Source: Virgisporangium aurantiacum
GTDB taxonomy: Bacteria; Actinomycetota; Actinomycetes; Mycobacteriales; Micromonosporaceae
Length of the DNA stretch: 64,000 bases
NCBI RefSeq assembly: GCF_016863635.1
Contig: NZ_BOPG01000050.1
Location: 62,001 to 126,000 of the forward strand
Direction: 5' to 3'
The notes under the pieces were generated by a model, which saw nothing but the letters and a program-made list of their open reading frames with translations, was not told where the DNA came from and did no database searches. Shown piece by piece: positions 26,502 through 34,848 of the stretch (positions are counted from its first letter, which is position 1; each line of letters begins with the position of its first letter). The translations under genes and the position numbers were made by a program.

Positions 26502-27752
26502 ATGACGGGGGACGCGATGGCTGGGTCGGGATCCGCCTCACTGGTGCTGGGTATCTCCGCGGAGGCCAGTACAGTATCCGCCCTGCTCGCGGCGCCCGAC
26601 GGCGAGATACTCGGAACCGGCCGGGCGGCCGGCGCCAATCCGTCCGCCTACCCGATGGACCTGATCACCGACCGCCTGGCGAGCGCCGTCACCGGCGCGC
26701 TCGACGGCACCGACCCCGCCCGCCTGGCCGGCGCCGTGCTGGGCATCGCCGGCTACAGCCGGTTGACCGGCCCCGACCCGCTGCGCAGCACGTGGGACCG
26801 GCTGGGCGTCCGCTGCCCGGTCCGGGTGGTGGCCAACCCCGTGGTGGCGTTCGCGTCCGGCACGAGCGCCCGGCGCGGGGCCGTGCTCATCGCCGGCACC
26901 GGCACGATCGCCGCCTGGATCGCCGACGGCGAGGTGAAGCACCGCATCGACGGCCACGGCTGGCTGGTCGGCGACGACGGTTCCGGCTTCTGGCTGGGCC
27001 GCCAGGCCGTCCGCGCCGTCCTGGCCGAACTCGACGGCCGCGGCGAGCCGACGTTGCTGCGCGCGGCGGTGCTGGGCACGGTGGCCGGCGACCGCGTCCC
27101 CCCGGACCGCGCCGACCAGCTGGCCACCCTGCGCGAGGCCGTGTACACCCAGCCGCCGATCGCGCTGCGCCGCTTCGCGGGCCTGGTCCCCGCGGCCGCG
27201 GAGGCCGGCGACCGGGTGGCGAAACGGATCGTCGACCGCTCGGTGCGGTTGCTCGTGGATACGTTCGCCGCCGCCGTGGACGACCTCCCGGCCACCCTGA
27301 CCCGAGCCGCCTCGGGCGGCGACGCGCCCGGCTCGGGCGGCTTCGCCGGCCTGGGCGGCGGCGCGGTCGGCTCGGGCGGCTTCGCCGGTGGCGCGGCCGG
27401 CTTGGGCGGTGGTGCGGTCGGCTTGGGCGGTGGCGCGGTCGGCTTGGGCGGTGGCGCGGTCGGCTTGGGCGGTGGCGCGGTCGGCTTGGCCGGTGCGGGC
27501 GGCCAGGCCAGCGGCTCGGGCCTCGGCGGCTCGGGCGTTCCCGGCGACGTGCCGATCGTGCTGGCCGGGCAGTTGCTGGTGGCGCCCGGTCCGATCCAGC
27601 GGGAGGTCAGCCGGCGGATCGCCGCGCGGTACGGGCGGGTGCCGGTGGTCGCGGGCAACAGCGCGGGCGGGGCGGCGTGGATGGCGATCAGCGAGGTCGC
27701 GCCGGCGATGTCCGCCGCCGCCCACGCCCATCTGGGCGCCTGCCGCCCCTGA
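26502..27752 (+). CDS. BadF/BadG-type amino-sugar kinase with Gly-rich insert
   Basis: A 416-residue ASKHA-fold ATPase of the BadF/N-acetylglucosamine kinase family: phosphate-binding LVLGISAEAST, LIAGTGTIAAW, and the conserved GDDGSGFWLGRQAVRAVL. Normal members have about 300-330 residues; the excess is a low-complexity Gly/Ala/Val insert at about 266-346 built from repeated GLGGGAV units, placed before the last beta segment (VPIVLAGQLL). The kinase would phosphorylate a free amino sugar such as GlcNAc. Beside peptide import and peptidases it suggests muropeptide salvage. Confidence 0.85.
   Translation: MTGDAMAGSGSASLVLGISAEASTVSALLAAPDGEILGTGRAAGANPSAYPMDLITDRLASAVTGALDGTDPARLAGAVLGIAGYSRLTGPDPLRSTWDRLGVRCPVRVVANPVVAFASGTSARRGAVLIAGTGTIAAWIADGEVKHRIDGHGWLVGDDGSGFWLGRQAVRAVLAELDGRGEPTLLRAAVLGTVAGDRVPPDRADQLATLREAVYTQPPIALRRFAGLVPAAAEAGDRVAKRIVDRSVRLLVDTFAAAVDDLPATLTRAASGGDAPGSGGFAGLGGGAVGSGGFAGGAAGLGGGAVGLGGGAVGLGGGAVGLGGGAVGLAGAGGQASGSGLGGSGVPGDVPIVLAGQLLVAPGPIQREVSRRIAARYGRVPVVAGNSAGGAAWMAISEVAPAMSAAAHAHLGACRP
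27399..27482 (+). repeat. Four 21-bp in-frame tandem repeats (minisatellite)
   Basis: Four consecutive copies of a 21-bp unit (27399, 27420, 27441, 27462), with one base changed in the first, encode GLGGGAV. Degenerate copies extend to either side. Copy number changes keep the frame, so the kinase insert could vary in length between strains. Confidence 0.93.
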
Positions 27753-27832
27753 CGCTCTCGCACTTCCGCGTCGGCAACCGGCTACCCGGTGATTTGCGCG
27801 CTTTGCCCCCGCCGGCACAGGCCCGATTCGTG

Positions 27833-27880
27833 GATCTTGGACTCCGTGCGGGCCTACAGCACCGCAAAGAGTCCAAGATC
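27833..27880. terminator. Hairpin element, copy 1 (12-bp arms, 24-nt loop)
   Basis: GATCTTGGACTC (27833-27844) pairs with GAGTCCAAGATC (27869-27880) around a 24-nt loop. The same arms and loop length recur at 53165-53212, also downstream of a gene stop. It could end transcription of the kinase gene, though there is no U tract. Confidence 0.6.
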
Positions 27881-27890
27881 GCGGCGGCCG

Positions 27891-27950
27891 GGGCGGGGCA
27901 CGGCGGGGCACGGCGGGGCACGGCGGGGCACGGCGGGGCACGGCGGGGCG
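27891..27950. repeat. 10-bp G-rich tandem repeat
   Basis: Six adjacent units, four of them identical CGGCGGGGCA (27901-27940), the first and last each with one change. The following 50 bp continue with GGGG runs, so the plus strand can form G-quadruplexes upstream of dacB. Confidence 0.92.
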
Positions 27951-28053
27951 CGGGGGCGGGGCGGGACGGGGCACACGGGGGCGGGACGGGGCACCGCGGA
28001 GCGCGACTGTGTGGAATGATGAGGATTCTTGTTGGAAACTGGGGAGGCGTCCC

Positions 28054-29619
28054 ATGGCGCGGCGTCCGCGGAAGTTCATGATCCTGGGCCTTGCTCTGGC
28101 CACCGTCGGGGCGATCGGGGCGGCCGCGCCGCCACCGGCGGGAGCGCTGCCGAGCGCTGCCGGAATCGTCGACACGCTCGATCGGATCCTCGCCGATCCG
28201 CGGCTGGCCGGGGTGACCGTCGGGCTCGAGGTGCGGGACACCGCCGACGGGTCGGTCATTTACAGCCGCAACGCGGGCCAGCGGCTGGTGCCCGCCTCGA
28301 ACAACAAGTTGCTGACGTCGGTGGCCGCGCTCGAGGTGCTCGGCACCGACCACCGGTTCCACACGCGGGTGCTCGGCACCGGCCGCCAGCGCGGGCCGGT
28401 GCTCGCCGGCGACCTGTACCTGAAGGGCGGCGGCGACCCGACGCTCCTCGCCGGCGACTACGACGCCCTGGCGAAGACGGTCGCCGACAGCGGCATCCGG
28501 CTGGTGACCGGGCGACTGATCGCCGACGATACCTGGTTCGACGCGAACCGCCTCGGCCACGACTGGGCCACCGACGACGAACCGCAGTCGTACGCCGCGT
28601 CGATCTCGGGGCTCACGGTGGCGCCCGACACCGACTACGACCCGGGCGCCGTGATCATCGAGGCGCGGCCGGGCGCGGTCGCCGGGCAACCGGCGGCGCT
28701 GTCGGTGGTTCCGGCGGTCGGTGACGTGACGCTCGTGAACCGGGCCACCACGGGACCCGCGGGATCGGCGAACACCCTCTCCTTCAACCGTGAGCACGGC
28801 ACGAACACGTTCGTCGTGTCGGGGTCGACGCCGGTCGGCGCCGCCGTGTCGCGCGACTACATGGCCGTCTGGAACCCGACCTCCTATGCCGCGACCATCT
28901 TCCGCGAGGCGCTCAAGCGGCACGGCGTCCGCGTTCAAGGGTCCACGGGCTACGGCGCCACCCCGGCCGGCGCCACCGAGAGGGCCGCGCACGAGTCGAT
29001 GACGCTCGGCGAACTGCTGGTGCCGTTCCTCAAGCTGTCCAACAACATGCACGCCGAGGTGCTGCTGAAGGAGATGGGCCGGGCCGCGGCCGGGCAGGGT
29101 TCGTGGGCCGCCGGGCTCGCGGCGGCGTCGGGCGCGCTGACCGCGCTGGGCGTCGACATGACGGTGCAACGGCAGGTGGACGGGTCGGGGCTCAGCCGGC
29201 AGGACCTGCTCACCAACCACCAGATCACCACGCTGCTGCTCGCCGCGCGCGCCGAGCCCTGGTACCAGACCTGGTACGACGCGCTGCCGATCGCGGGCGT
29301 CAGCGAGCGCATGGTCGGCGGGACGCTGCGGTCGCGCATGGTCGGCACGCCGGCCGCCGGCAACGTCCACGCCAAGACCGGCACATTGACGGGCGTGAGC
29401 GCGCTGTCGGGCTACGTCACCGACGCGAACGGGCGGAAGCTGGTCTTCTCGATGATCAACAACAACTCCCTCGGCGGGGTCTCGGCGCTGCTCGACGCCG
29501 TGGCCGTCGCGCTCGCGTCCCCCCAGAACGCCGCCGCCAGTGCCAACCCCCCTGGTGCCGGCGGCGGTCCATCCTCCACCGGCGACGAGGTCGAGTGCTC
29601 CTGGGTCAAGACCTGTTGA
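28054..29619 (+). CDS. dacB: D-alanyl-D-alanine carboxypeptidase/endopeptidase (PBP4)
   Basis: A 521-residue exported S13 peptidase. A signal peptide covers about residues 1-32. Active-site motifs are complete: Ser82-xx-Lys85 in PASNNK, SNN at 329 in KLSNNMH and KTG at 441 in AKTGTLTG. It trims or cleaves peptidoglycan stem peptides outside the membrane. ATG 28054 follows GGGGAGG with good spacing; the longer open frame would extend a hydrophilic leader. Next to the importer and amino-sugar kinase it could feed released peptides into uptake. The end CSWVKTC has two cysteines that may form a disulfide. Confidence 0.92.
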   Translation: MARRPRKFMILGLALATVGAIGAAAPPPAGALPSAAGIVDTLDRILADPRLAGVTVGLEVRDTADGSVIYSRNAGQRLVPASNNKLLTSVAALEVLGTDHRFHTRVLGTGRQRGPVLAGDLYLKGGGDPTLLAGDYDALAKTVADSGIRLVTGRLIADDTWFDANRLGHDWATDDEPQSYAASISGLTVAPDTDYDPGAVIIEARPGAVAGQPAALSVVPAVGDVTLVNRATTGPAGSANTLSFNREHGTNTFVVSGSTPVGAAVSRDYMAVWNPTSYAATIFREALKRHGVRVQGSTGYGATPAGATERAAHESMTLGELLVPFLKLSNNMHAEVLLKEMGRAAAGQGSWAAGLAAASGALTALGVDMTVQRQVDGSGLSRQDLLTNHQITTLLLAARAEPWYQTWYDALPIAGVSERMVGGTLRSRMVGTPAAGNVHAKTGTLTGVSALSGYVTDANGRKLVFSMINNNSLGGVSALLDAVAVALASPQNAAASANPPGAGGGPSSTGDEVECSWVKTC

Positions 29620-29634
29620 CCTAGGCTTGGGAGC

Positions 29635-30471
29635 GTGACTGAGACGGCCCTGGTGCTCGGTGCCGGCGGCATCACCGGAATCGCCTGGCACCTGGGCCTG
29701 ATCGTCGGGTTGCGGGAGGCCGGCGTCGACCTCACCGGGGCCCACCTCATCGTCGGGACGTCGGCCGGTTCGGTCACCGGCGCGCTGCTCGCGTCGGGCG
29801 TCGACCCGGTGCGGGCACAGCGCCTCGAAGCCCGCCTCGGCGCCACCGATCCGCCGATGCGGCCCGACTGGGCGCGCGGCGCCGAGGCGTTCGCGTTGCT
29901 GAGCGACGAGAACCGGACGCCGGAGGAGATCCGGGCCGGCGTCGGCCGGCTCGCCGTCGCCGCCGACGTGATCGCCGAGGAGCGGTACGTCGACGCGCTG
30001 TCGCGGCGCCTGCCCGGCCACGAGTGGCCGGAGCGCCCACTGCTGATCACCGCGGTCGACACGGCCACCGGCCGGCCGATGGCGTGGGACCGCCGGTCCG
30101 GGGTCCCGCTGAACCGCGCCGTGGCGGCGAGTTGCGCCGTGCCGTGCCTCTTCCCGCCGGTCACCATCAACGGGTCGCGGTACATGGACGGTGGCGTCCG
30201 CTCCGGCACCAACGCCGACTTCGCGTCGACGGCCGCCCGGGTGGTCGTCCTCGCGCCGCTGGCGCCGGTGCGGATGCGCGGCGCGCCCACCGCGGAGATC
30301 GACGCGCTGCGCGAGCGGTCGCGCGTCATCCTGGTCGCTCCCGACGCGGAGGCGATGGCCGCCCTCGGCCCGAACGTCTTCGACACCTCGCGCTGGGAGC
30401 CGGCCACCGAAGCGGCGATGGCGCAGGGACGCCGGATCGCGCCGGAGGTCGCGGGCGTCTGGACTGGGTAA
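29635..30471 (+). CDS. Patatin-like phospholipase
   Basis: A 278-residue protein with glycine-rich oxyanion loop LGAGGITGIAWHLG, nucleophile GTSAGS and catalytic Asp in YMDGGVRSGT. No signal peptide, so probably cytoplasmic or membrane-peripheral. Acts on acyl esters of lipids in this family. Starts with GTG 15 bp after dacB, so the two are likely co-transcribed; why is not evident. Confidence 0.9.
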   Translation: MTETALVLGAGGITGIAWHLGLIVGLREAGVDLTGAHLIVGTSAGSVTGALLASGVDPVRAQRLEARLGATDPPMRPDWARGAEAFALLSDENRTPEEIRAGVGRLAVAADVIAEERYVDALSRRLPGHEWPERPLLITAVDTATGRPMAWDRRSGVPLNRAVAASCAVPCLFPPVTINGSRYMDGGVRSGTNADFASTAARVVVLAPLAPVRMRGAPTAEIDALRERSRVILVAPDAEAMAALGPNVFDTSRWEPATEAAMAQGRRIAPEVAGVWTG

Positions 30472-30661
30472 TGGGCGTGCGGACGCGGCACGCGCTCTGG
30501 CAGCATGGAACCGTGCAGCCGAACGGTAACCGGATGATGGCCCCCTTCGCGGGGCTCTCCGGCGTGCGCTAGCACCACTTCTCACCGGCCAGACCCTGTC
30601 GCGCGGGGTCTGGTTCCGTCGTCTCCCGCTGCCGGCAGGCAGAAAAGAAAGCAGGGAGACC
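30472..30661 (+). promoter_or_regulatory. Leader region of the metG-like gene
   Basis: Contains a short open frame starting with two Met codons (30534-30572, MMAPFAGLSGVR), then a hairpin CCAGACCC / GGGTCTGG at about 30592-30617, then GGGAGA before the ATG at 30662. The layout of a tiny Met-starting ORF followed by a hairpin in front of a methionyl-tRNA synthetase is suggestive of attenuation. No T-box consensus is visible. Confidence 0.35.
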
Positions 30662-32104
30662 ATGACCTTCTACGTCACCACCGCCATCCCGTACGTCAAC
30701 GCGGCCCCGCACGTCGGGCACGCGCTGGAACTGGTGCAGGCCGACGTGCTCGCGCGGCACCGGCGGCTGCGCGGGCAACCGGTCCGGTTCCTCACCGGCA
30801 CCGACGACAACGCGCTGAAGAACGTCACCGCGGCCCGCGCGGCGGGTGTCGACGTGCGGACGTTCGTCGACGCCAACGCCGCCCGGTTCGCCGCGCTGCG
30901 GGAGCCGCTGGACCTGTCGTTCGACGACTTCATCCGCACCGGCGTCGACGACCGGCACCGGTACGGGGTAGCCAGGCTGTGGCGGGAGTGCGCCACCGCC
31001 GGCGACTTCTACCGCCGCGGCTACGACGGGCTGTACTGCGCCGGGTGCGAGCAGTTCTACGCCGAGGCGGAACTGGACGACGGAGTGTGCCCGGAGCACC
31101 GCGTGGCACCCGAGCGCGTCCGCGAGGAGAACTGGTTCTTCCGGCTCTCCCGGTACGGCAAGGAGCTGCTCGACGTGCTGGAGAGCGGGCGGGTGCGGAT
31201 CGAACCGGCGGCGCGGCGCAACGAGGTGCTCGCGTTCGTGCGCGCCGGCCTGGCCGACTTCAGCGTGTCCCGGCCGGCCGCCCGTGCCGGTGGCTGGGGC
31301 ATCCCGGTGCCCGACGACCCCGACCAGGTCGTCTACGTCTGGTGGGACGCGCTGGCCAACTACGTCACCGCGCTCGGCGACAGCGCCGACTACGAACGGT
31401 GGTGGGCGAATTCGTCGGAGCGGGTGCACGTCATCGGCAAGGGCATCGTGCGCTTCCACGCGGTCTACTGGTTGGCCCTGCTGCTGTCGGCCGGCCGGCC
31501 GTTGCCCACGGCGGTGTTCGTGCACGACTACCTGACCGTCGAGGGCGCGAAGGTGGCCAAGAGCGCCGGCAATGCCGTCGATCCGGTCGCCCTGGTCGAC
31601 CGCTTCGGGGTGGACGCGGTGCGCTGGTGGCTGTTGCGGGACGTCGCCCGGGTCGGCGACACCGGGTTCACCACCGATCGGCTGGTGCACCGGGCGAACC
31701 AGGATCTCGCGAACGGGCTCGGCAACCTCGTCAATCGCACGCTGACGCTCGTGAACCGGGTAGACGGGGAGAAGGCGGCGGCTCTGCGCGCGTCACATGG
31801 TCTTTTGCCGGCGGGCGCCGAACTGTGCGATCGCATCGACCACGCCTTGCGCCGCTTCGATTTCCGCGCGGCGACCGGCGCGTTGTGCGCGGTGGTCGAC
31901 GCGGCCAACCGGCTGATCGAGGCCGAGCGGCCGTGGGAGGCCGCGCTTTCCGACGAGACGGCGCATGCGACGTTGGGCACGCTGGTGGGTACGTGCCGTG
32001 CGCTCGCGGTGGAGCTGGAGCCGTTCCTTCCCGGCGGCGCGCGTCGGTTGCGGGAACAGTTGGCGTCGGGCGGTCGGCCGCAACCGGTGTTTCCGCGCCT
32101 CTAG
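30662..32104 (+). CDS. metG: Methionyl-tRNA synthetase, probable divergent paralogue
   Basis: A 480-residue class I synthetase. HIGH is present as HVGH (17-20), the zinc knuckle as YCAGC with CPEH, and the KMSKS loop as KVAKSAGNAVDP, which departs from the usual KMSKS at two positions. WWDALANYVTA and the anticodon-binding helices with NLVNRTLTLVNR match MetRS. It ends after the anticodon domain, without a C-terminal tRNA-binding extension. The altered KMSKS and the location away from ribosomal or tRNA genes suggest a second copy rather than the housekeeping one. It shares a CTAG tetranucleotide with the convergent GH2 gene as stop codon for both. Confidence 0.85.
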   Translation: MTFYVTTAIPYVNAAPHVGHALELVQADVLARHRRLRGQPVRFLTGTDDNALKNVTAARAAGVDVRTFVDANAARFAALREPLDLSFDDFIRTGVDDRHRYGVARLWRECATAGDFYRRGYDGLYCAGCEQFYAEAELDDGVCPEHRVAPERVREENWFFRLSRYGKELLDVLESGRVRIEPAARRNEVLAFVRAGLADFSVSRPAARAGGWGIPVPDDPDQVVYVWWDALANYVTALGDSADYERWWANSSERVHVIGKGIVRFHAVYWLALLLSAGRPLPTAVFVHDYLTVEGAKVAKSAGNAVDPVALVDRFGVDAVRWWLLRDVARVGDTGFTTDRLVHRANQDLANGLGNLVNRTLTLVNRVDGEKAAALRASHGLLPAGAELCDRIDHALRRFDFRAATGALCAVVDAANRLIEAERPWEAALSDETAHATLGTLVGTCRALAVELEPFLPGGARRLREQLASGGRPQPVFPRL

Positions 32105-34848
32105 GCCACCTGCGGCGCGACGTTCCATCCGGCGACCGTCACCACCGGGCGGGCGCCCTTCAGATCCGCGTGCCGGTACGTGGCGACGATGGTCTGGCTC
32201 TCGCCCGGCCACAGCGTGATGTCGTTGTCGCTCCACAGGATCGGCAGCACTTGGTTGTCACCGGTCCCGGTGTCGCGGCGGATGTCGGCTCGCGTCATGA
32301 ACGCGGGGACCGGGTGGTCGCTCGTGTTGGTGACGGTCACCCGGGTCATGTCGTCGGCGCCGAGGCGCAGCGTCGTCGCCCGCACGCGGACGGACGCCGC
32401 GCCGAGCGACCGGAGACCGGTGAGGTCGGCGTAGCCGCCGGGTTCGAACGCGGCGCCGTCGCCCTCGTCGATGGTGTTGGCCCAGTCGACGCGGTCGGGC
32501 TTCGTCGACAGCCAGTAGACGTTGCGGCTGACCGTTTTCGGGCCGTTCTTCAGGGTGAGGCGGAGGAAGTACGTCGTGGAGATGCCGGCCGGCACGGCCG
32601 GGGTGAGGACGGTGCGGACGTCCTGACCCGCCAACGGGTCCACGGCCGTCTCGTGCACCGCGCGCACCGTGCCGTCGAGGTCGACGAACTCGGCCTTCGC
32701 GCGCAGTCCCCGCTGTTCGACGTTGGTGAGATTCGCGACCCGCACCGAGCCGTCGGCGTACGAGTACATGACGTGGACGGCCTCGTTGGCCTTCTTCGCG
32801 CCGAAGAACACGCCCGACTGGTCGAGGTCGTAGCCGTAGAGGTTCCACTGCAGCGACGGCCACGCCTTGTTCATCTGCCAGTAGATGAGACCGGTGCTCG
32901 GGTTGGCCGGGTCCTTCGCGTTGCCGATGTACGCCTCGAACAACGCGCGCGTGATCTCGTACCCGCCGGCCTGCGCGGCCTGCTGGTACGAGGCGAGGTC
33001 GGACCAGGCGCCGTACCGGTTCCACAGCGCGGTGTTGTACTGGCCCATCCGTCCGATCGCCGTGTAGGTGGTGAACGGGCTCGTGTGGTAGATGTCGGGA
33101 CCGGAGGTAGGGCCGGTGGTGCTCGCCGGGTCCCAGATCTTGTTCTGGTCCTCCACGGGCAGGAACCGGTTGAGCGAATCCGTTGTGGGCACGGTGTTTC
33201 CGGGGCCAGCCTCGGTGTTGAAGCCGAACGCGCCACCGGCGTTGGTGAACGCGTCGGGCTGGTTGGCCATCACGGGACCGTTCTCCCACCAGTACGCGGG
33301 CGGCGCGTAGTTGTACGGGCCCTCCTTGTTCCCCGACTGGCCCATCCGCGGCGAGGCGCGGTACTGGGCCGACGCGAGTTGCGGCGTCTGCCAGTCGGCC
33401 GCGTTGAAGGCGTCGAGCCAGATGCTCTCCTTCACCGCGTCGGGCGCGTTGTCGCTGCTGTGCCAGAAGGAGACGACGCTCGGGTGGTTGCGCAGCCACT
33501 GCGCCACGAACGTCGCCTGGTTGGCGGCGTTCGCCTTCGTCTCGTCGCTCCACCGCGTCGACGACTGCTCCCACTTGGCGCAGCACTGCCAGCCCGGCAG
33601 GGCGAGCACGCCCTCGCGGTCCATCTGCCGGAACATGTCGTCGGGCGGGAGGTTGCCCTCGAAGCGGACCGCGTTGAGTCCCATGTTCTTGATGTATTTC
33701 AATTGGTTGCGCACGTTTCCGCTGTCGTACCGCAGGAACAGGTCCTGCGACCAGCCGCCGCCGCGCACCACGAACGGCACACCGTTGATGACGTACTGCC
33801 GGTAGCCGGCGGAGCCGAGGGTCTGTCCGGGCACCACGGGGGTGAGATGGCTCGTGACGGTGCGGATGCCGAAGTCCTGGCCGTACCGGTCGCTGATTTT
33901 CTTGCCGGTCTTCGCGGCGACGTCGAGGTGGTACAGCGGTTGGCCGCCCATCTGGTGCGGCCACCACACCGCCGGTTTCGCGATGTGCAGCGGGCCGACG
34001 CTGACCTTCACGGTGCTGTTCGCCGGCACGTCGACGGCCTGCCGGACCGTGAACCGGTGCGGGCCGCTGATGGTGGCGGTGACGTCGACCTTCTGCGCCG
34101 TCGCGGTGTTGTTGCGGACGTCGGCCTTGACGGTGAGGTCGGACGTGCTGAGGTCGTCGGCGTTGTCCTGCACCACGTGCGCGTCGCGGACGGACACCGG
34201 GCCGTCGATCGCGAGCTGCGGCGCGAACTGGATGCCGGTGTAGTTGTCGGGGGAGGCGTGGTTCCAGTCGAGCATGTTCAGCGTCAGGTAACCGGTCGCC
34301 GAGCTGACGTCGTTGCGGAAGACGTCGAGCGCGATCGCGTTGACGCCGTCGCGCGCGTACGGGGTGATGTCGTACTCGAACCGCGAGTACGCGCCCTGCA
34401 GCTGCGACTGGTCGGCGACCTTCGTGCCGTTGACCCACAGGTTCGCGCGCGAGAGAACGCCGTTCATGACGAGCGAGATGCGCTGACCGTCGCGCGGACG
34501 CAGGCGCACTTCGTCGCGGTACCACCAGTTCACCGCGAACTGGTCCTTCGGCACGGCGGCCAGGTTGTTCGACCGGAAGACGTCGGGGTAGCGCCCGTTC
34601 TCGACGAGGGCCGCCATCAACGTCTGCGGCTGCGAGATCGGCAGCCATCCGTCGGTCGCGTAGCCGGGATCGGAGATGGCGGCACCGTCGTTGCCGACGA
34701 CGGCCGACGACTGGATCTCCCAACCGGACTTCAGGCTGACCGCACCGGCACCGGAGGTGGTGATCGGCTCCTGCGCGTTCCCGATCCCGGCGGACAGCAA
34801 CGAGGCGCACACGACGCCGACCGTGATGACGGCAATCCTTCGACGCAC
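32101..34848 (-). CDS. csxA: Secreted exo-beta-D-glucosaminidase (GH2)
   Basis: A 915-residue exported GH2 enzyme: signal peptide (about 1-25), sugar-binding and immunoglobulin-like domains, a TIM barrel, then two beta-sandwich domains. The barrel has SSDNAPD with Asp466 where most GH2 enzymes have NE, and FNTEAGPG with Glu546. An acid/base Asp plus nucleophile Glu is the hallmark of exo-beta-D-glucosaminidase (CsxA), which releases glucosamine from the ends of chitosan. GTG start with GGGGGAAG in front. A palindrome ATCGA/TCGAT at 34882-34901 lies 34 bp upstream and may be an operator. Confidence 0.87.
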   Translation of the reverse strand: MRRRIAVITVGVVCASLLSAGIGNAQEPITTSGAGAVSLKSGWEIQSSAVVGNDGAAISDPGYATDGWLPISQPQTLMAALVENGRYPDVFRSNNLAAVPKDQFAVNWWYRDEVRLRPRDGQRISLVMNGVLSRANLWVNGTKVADQSQLQGAYSRFEYDITPYARDGVNAIALDVFRNDVSSATGYLTLNMLDWNHASPDNYTGIQFAPQLAIDGPVSVRDAHVVQDNADDLSTSDLTVKADVRNNTATAQKVDVTATISGPHRFTVRQAVDVPANSTVKVSVGPLHIAKPAVWWPHQMGGQPLYHLDVAAKTGKKISDRYGQDFGIRTVTSHLTPVVPGQTLGSAGYRQYVINGVPFVVRGGGWSQDLFLRYDSGNVRNQLKYIKNMGLNAVRFEGNLPPDDMFRQMDREGVLALPGWQCCAKWEQSSTRWSDETKANAANQATFVAQWLRNHPSVVSFWHSSDNAPDAVKESIWLDAFNAADWQTPQLASAQYRASPRMGQSGNKEGPYNYAPPAYWWENGPVMANQPDAFTNAGGAFGFNTEAGPGNTVPTTDSLNRFLPVEDQNKIWDPASTTGPTSGPDIYHTSPFTTYTAIGRMGQYNTALWNRYGAWSDLASYQQAAQAGGYEITRALFEAYIGNAKDPANPSTGLIYWQMNKAWPSLQWNLYGYDLDQSGVFFGAKKANEAVHVMYSYADGSVRVANLTNVEQRGLRAKAEFVDLDGTVRAVHETAVDPLAGQDVRTVLTPAVPAGISTTYFLRLTLKNGPKTVSRNVYWLSTKPDRVDWANTIDEGDGAAFEPGGYADLTGLRSLGAASVRVRATTLRLGADDMTRVTVTNTSDHPVPAFMTRADIRRDTGTGDNQVLPILWSDNDITLWPGESQTIVATYRHADLKGARPVVTVAGWNVAPQVA

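Larger units (their letters stand above)
27753..28053. other. Intergenic region: hairpin plus G-rich minisatellite before dacB
   Basis: No gene seen. It holds the hairpin at 27833-27880, a 10-bp minisatellite at 27891-27950, further G-runs to about 28000 and the dacB ribosome site GGGGAGG at 28041-28047. A promoter for dacB could lie at about 28005-28035, where the GC content drops. Confidence 0.7.

Noticed and set aside
27891..27950. CRISPR-like repeat array
   Set aside because: Units are 10 bp with no spacers and no cas genes; it is a simple minisatellite.
30472..30661. T-box riboswitch before the MetRS gene
   Set aside because: No T-box bulge consensus or specifier stem could be recognised; only a short hairpin is present.
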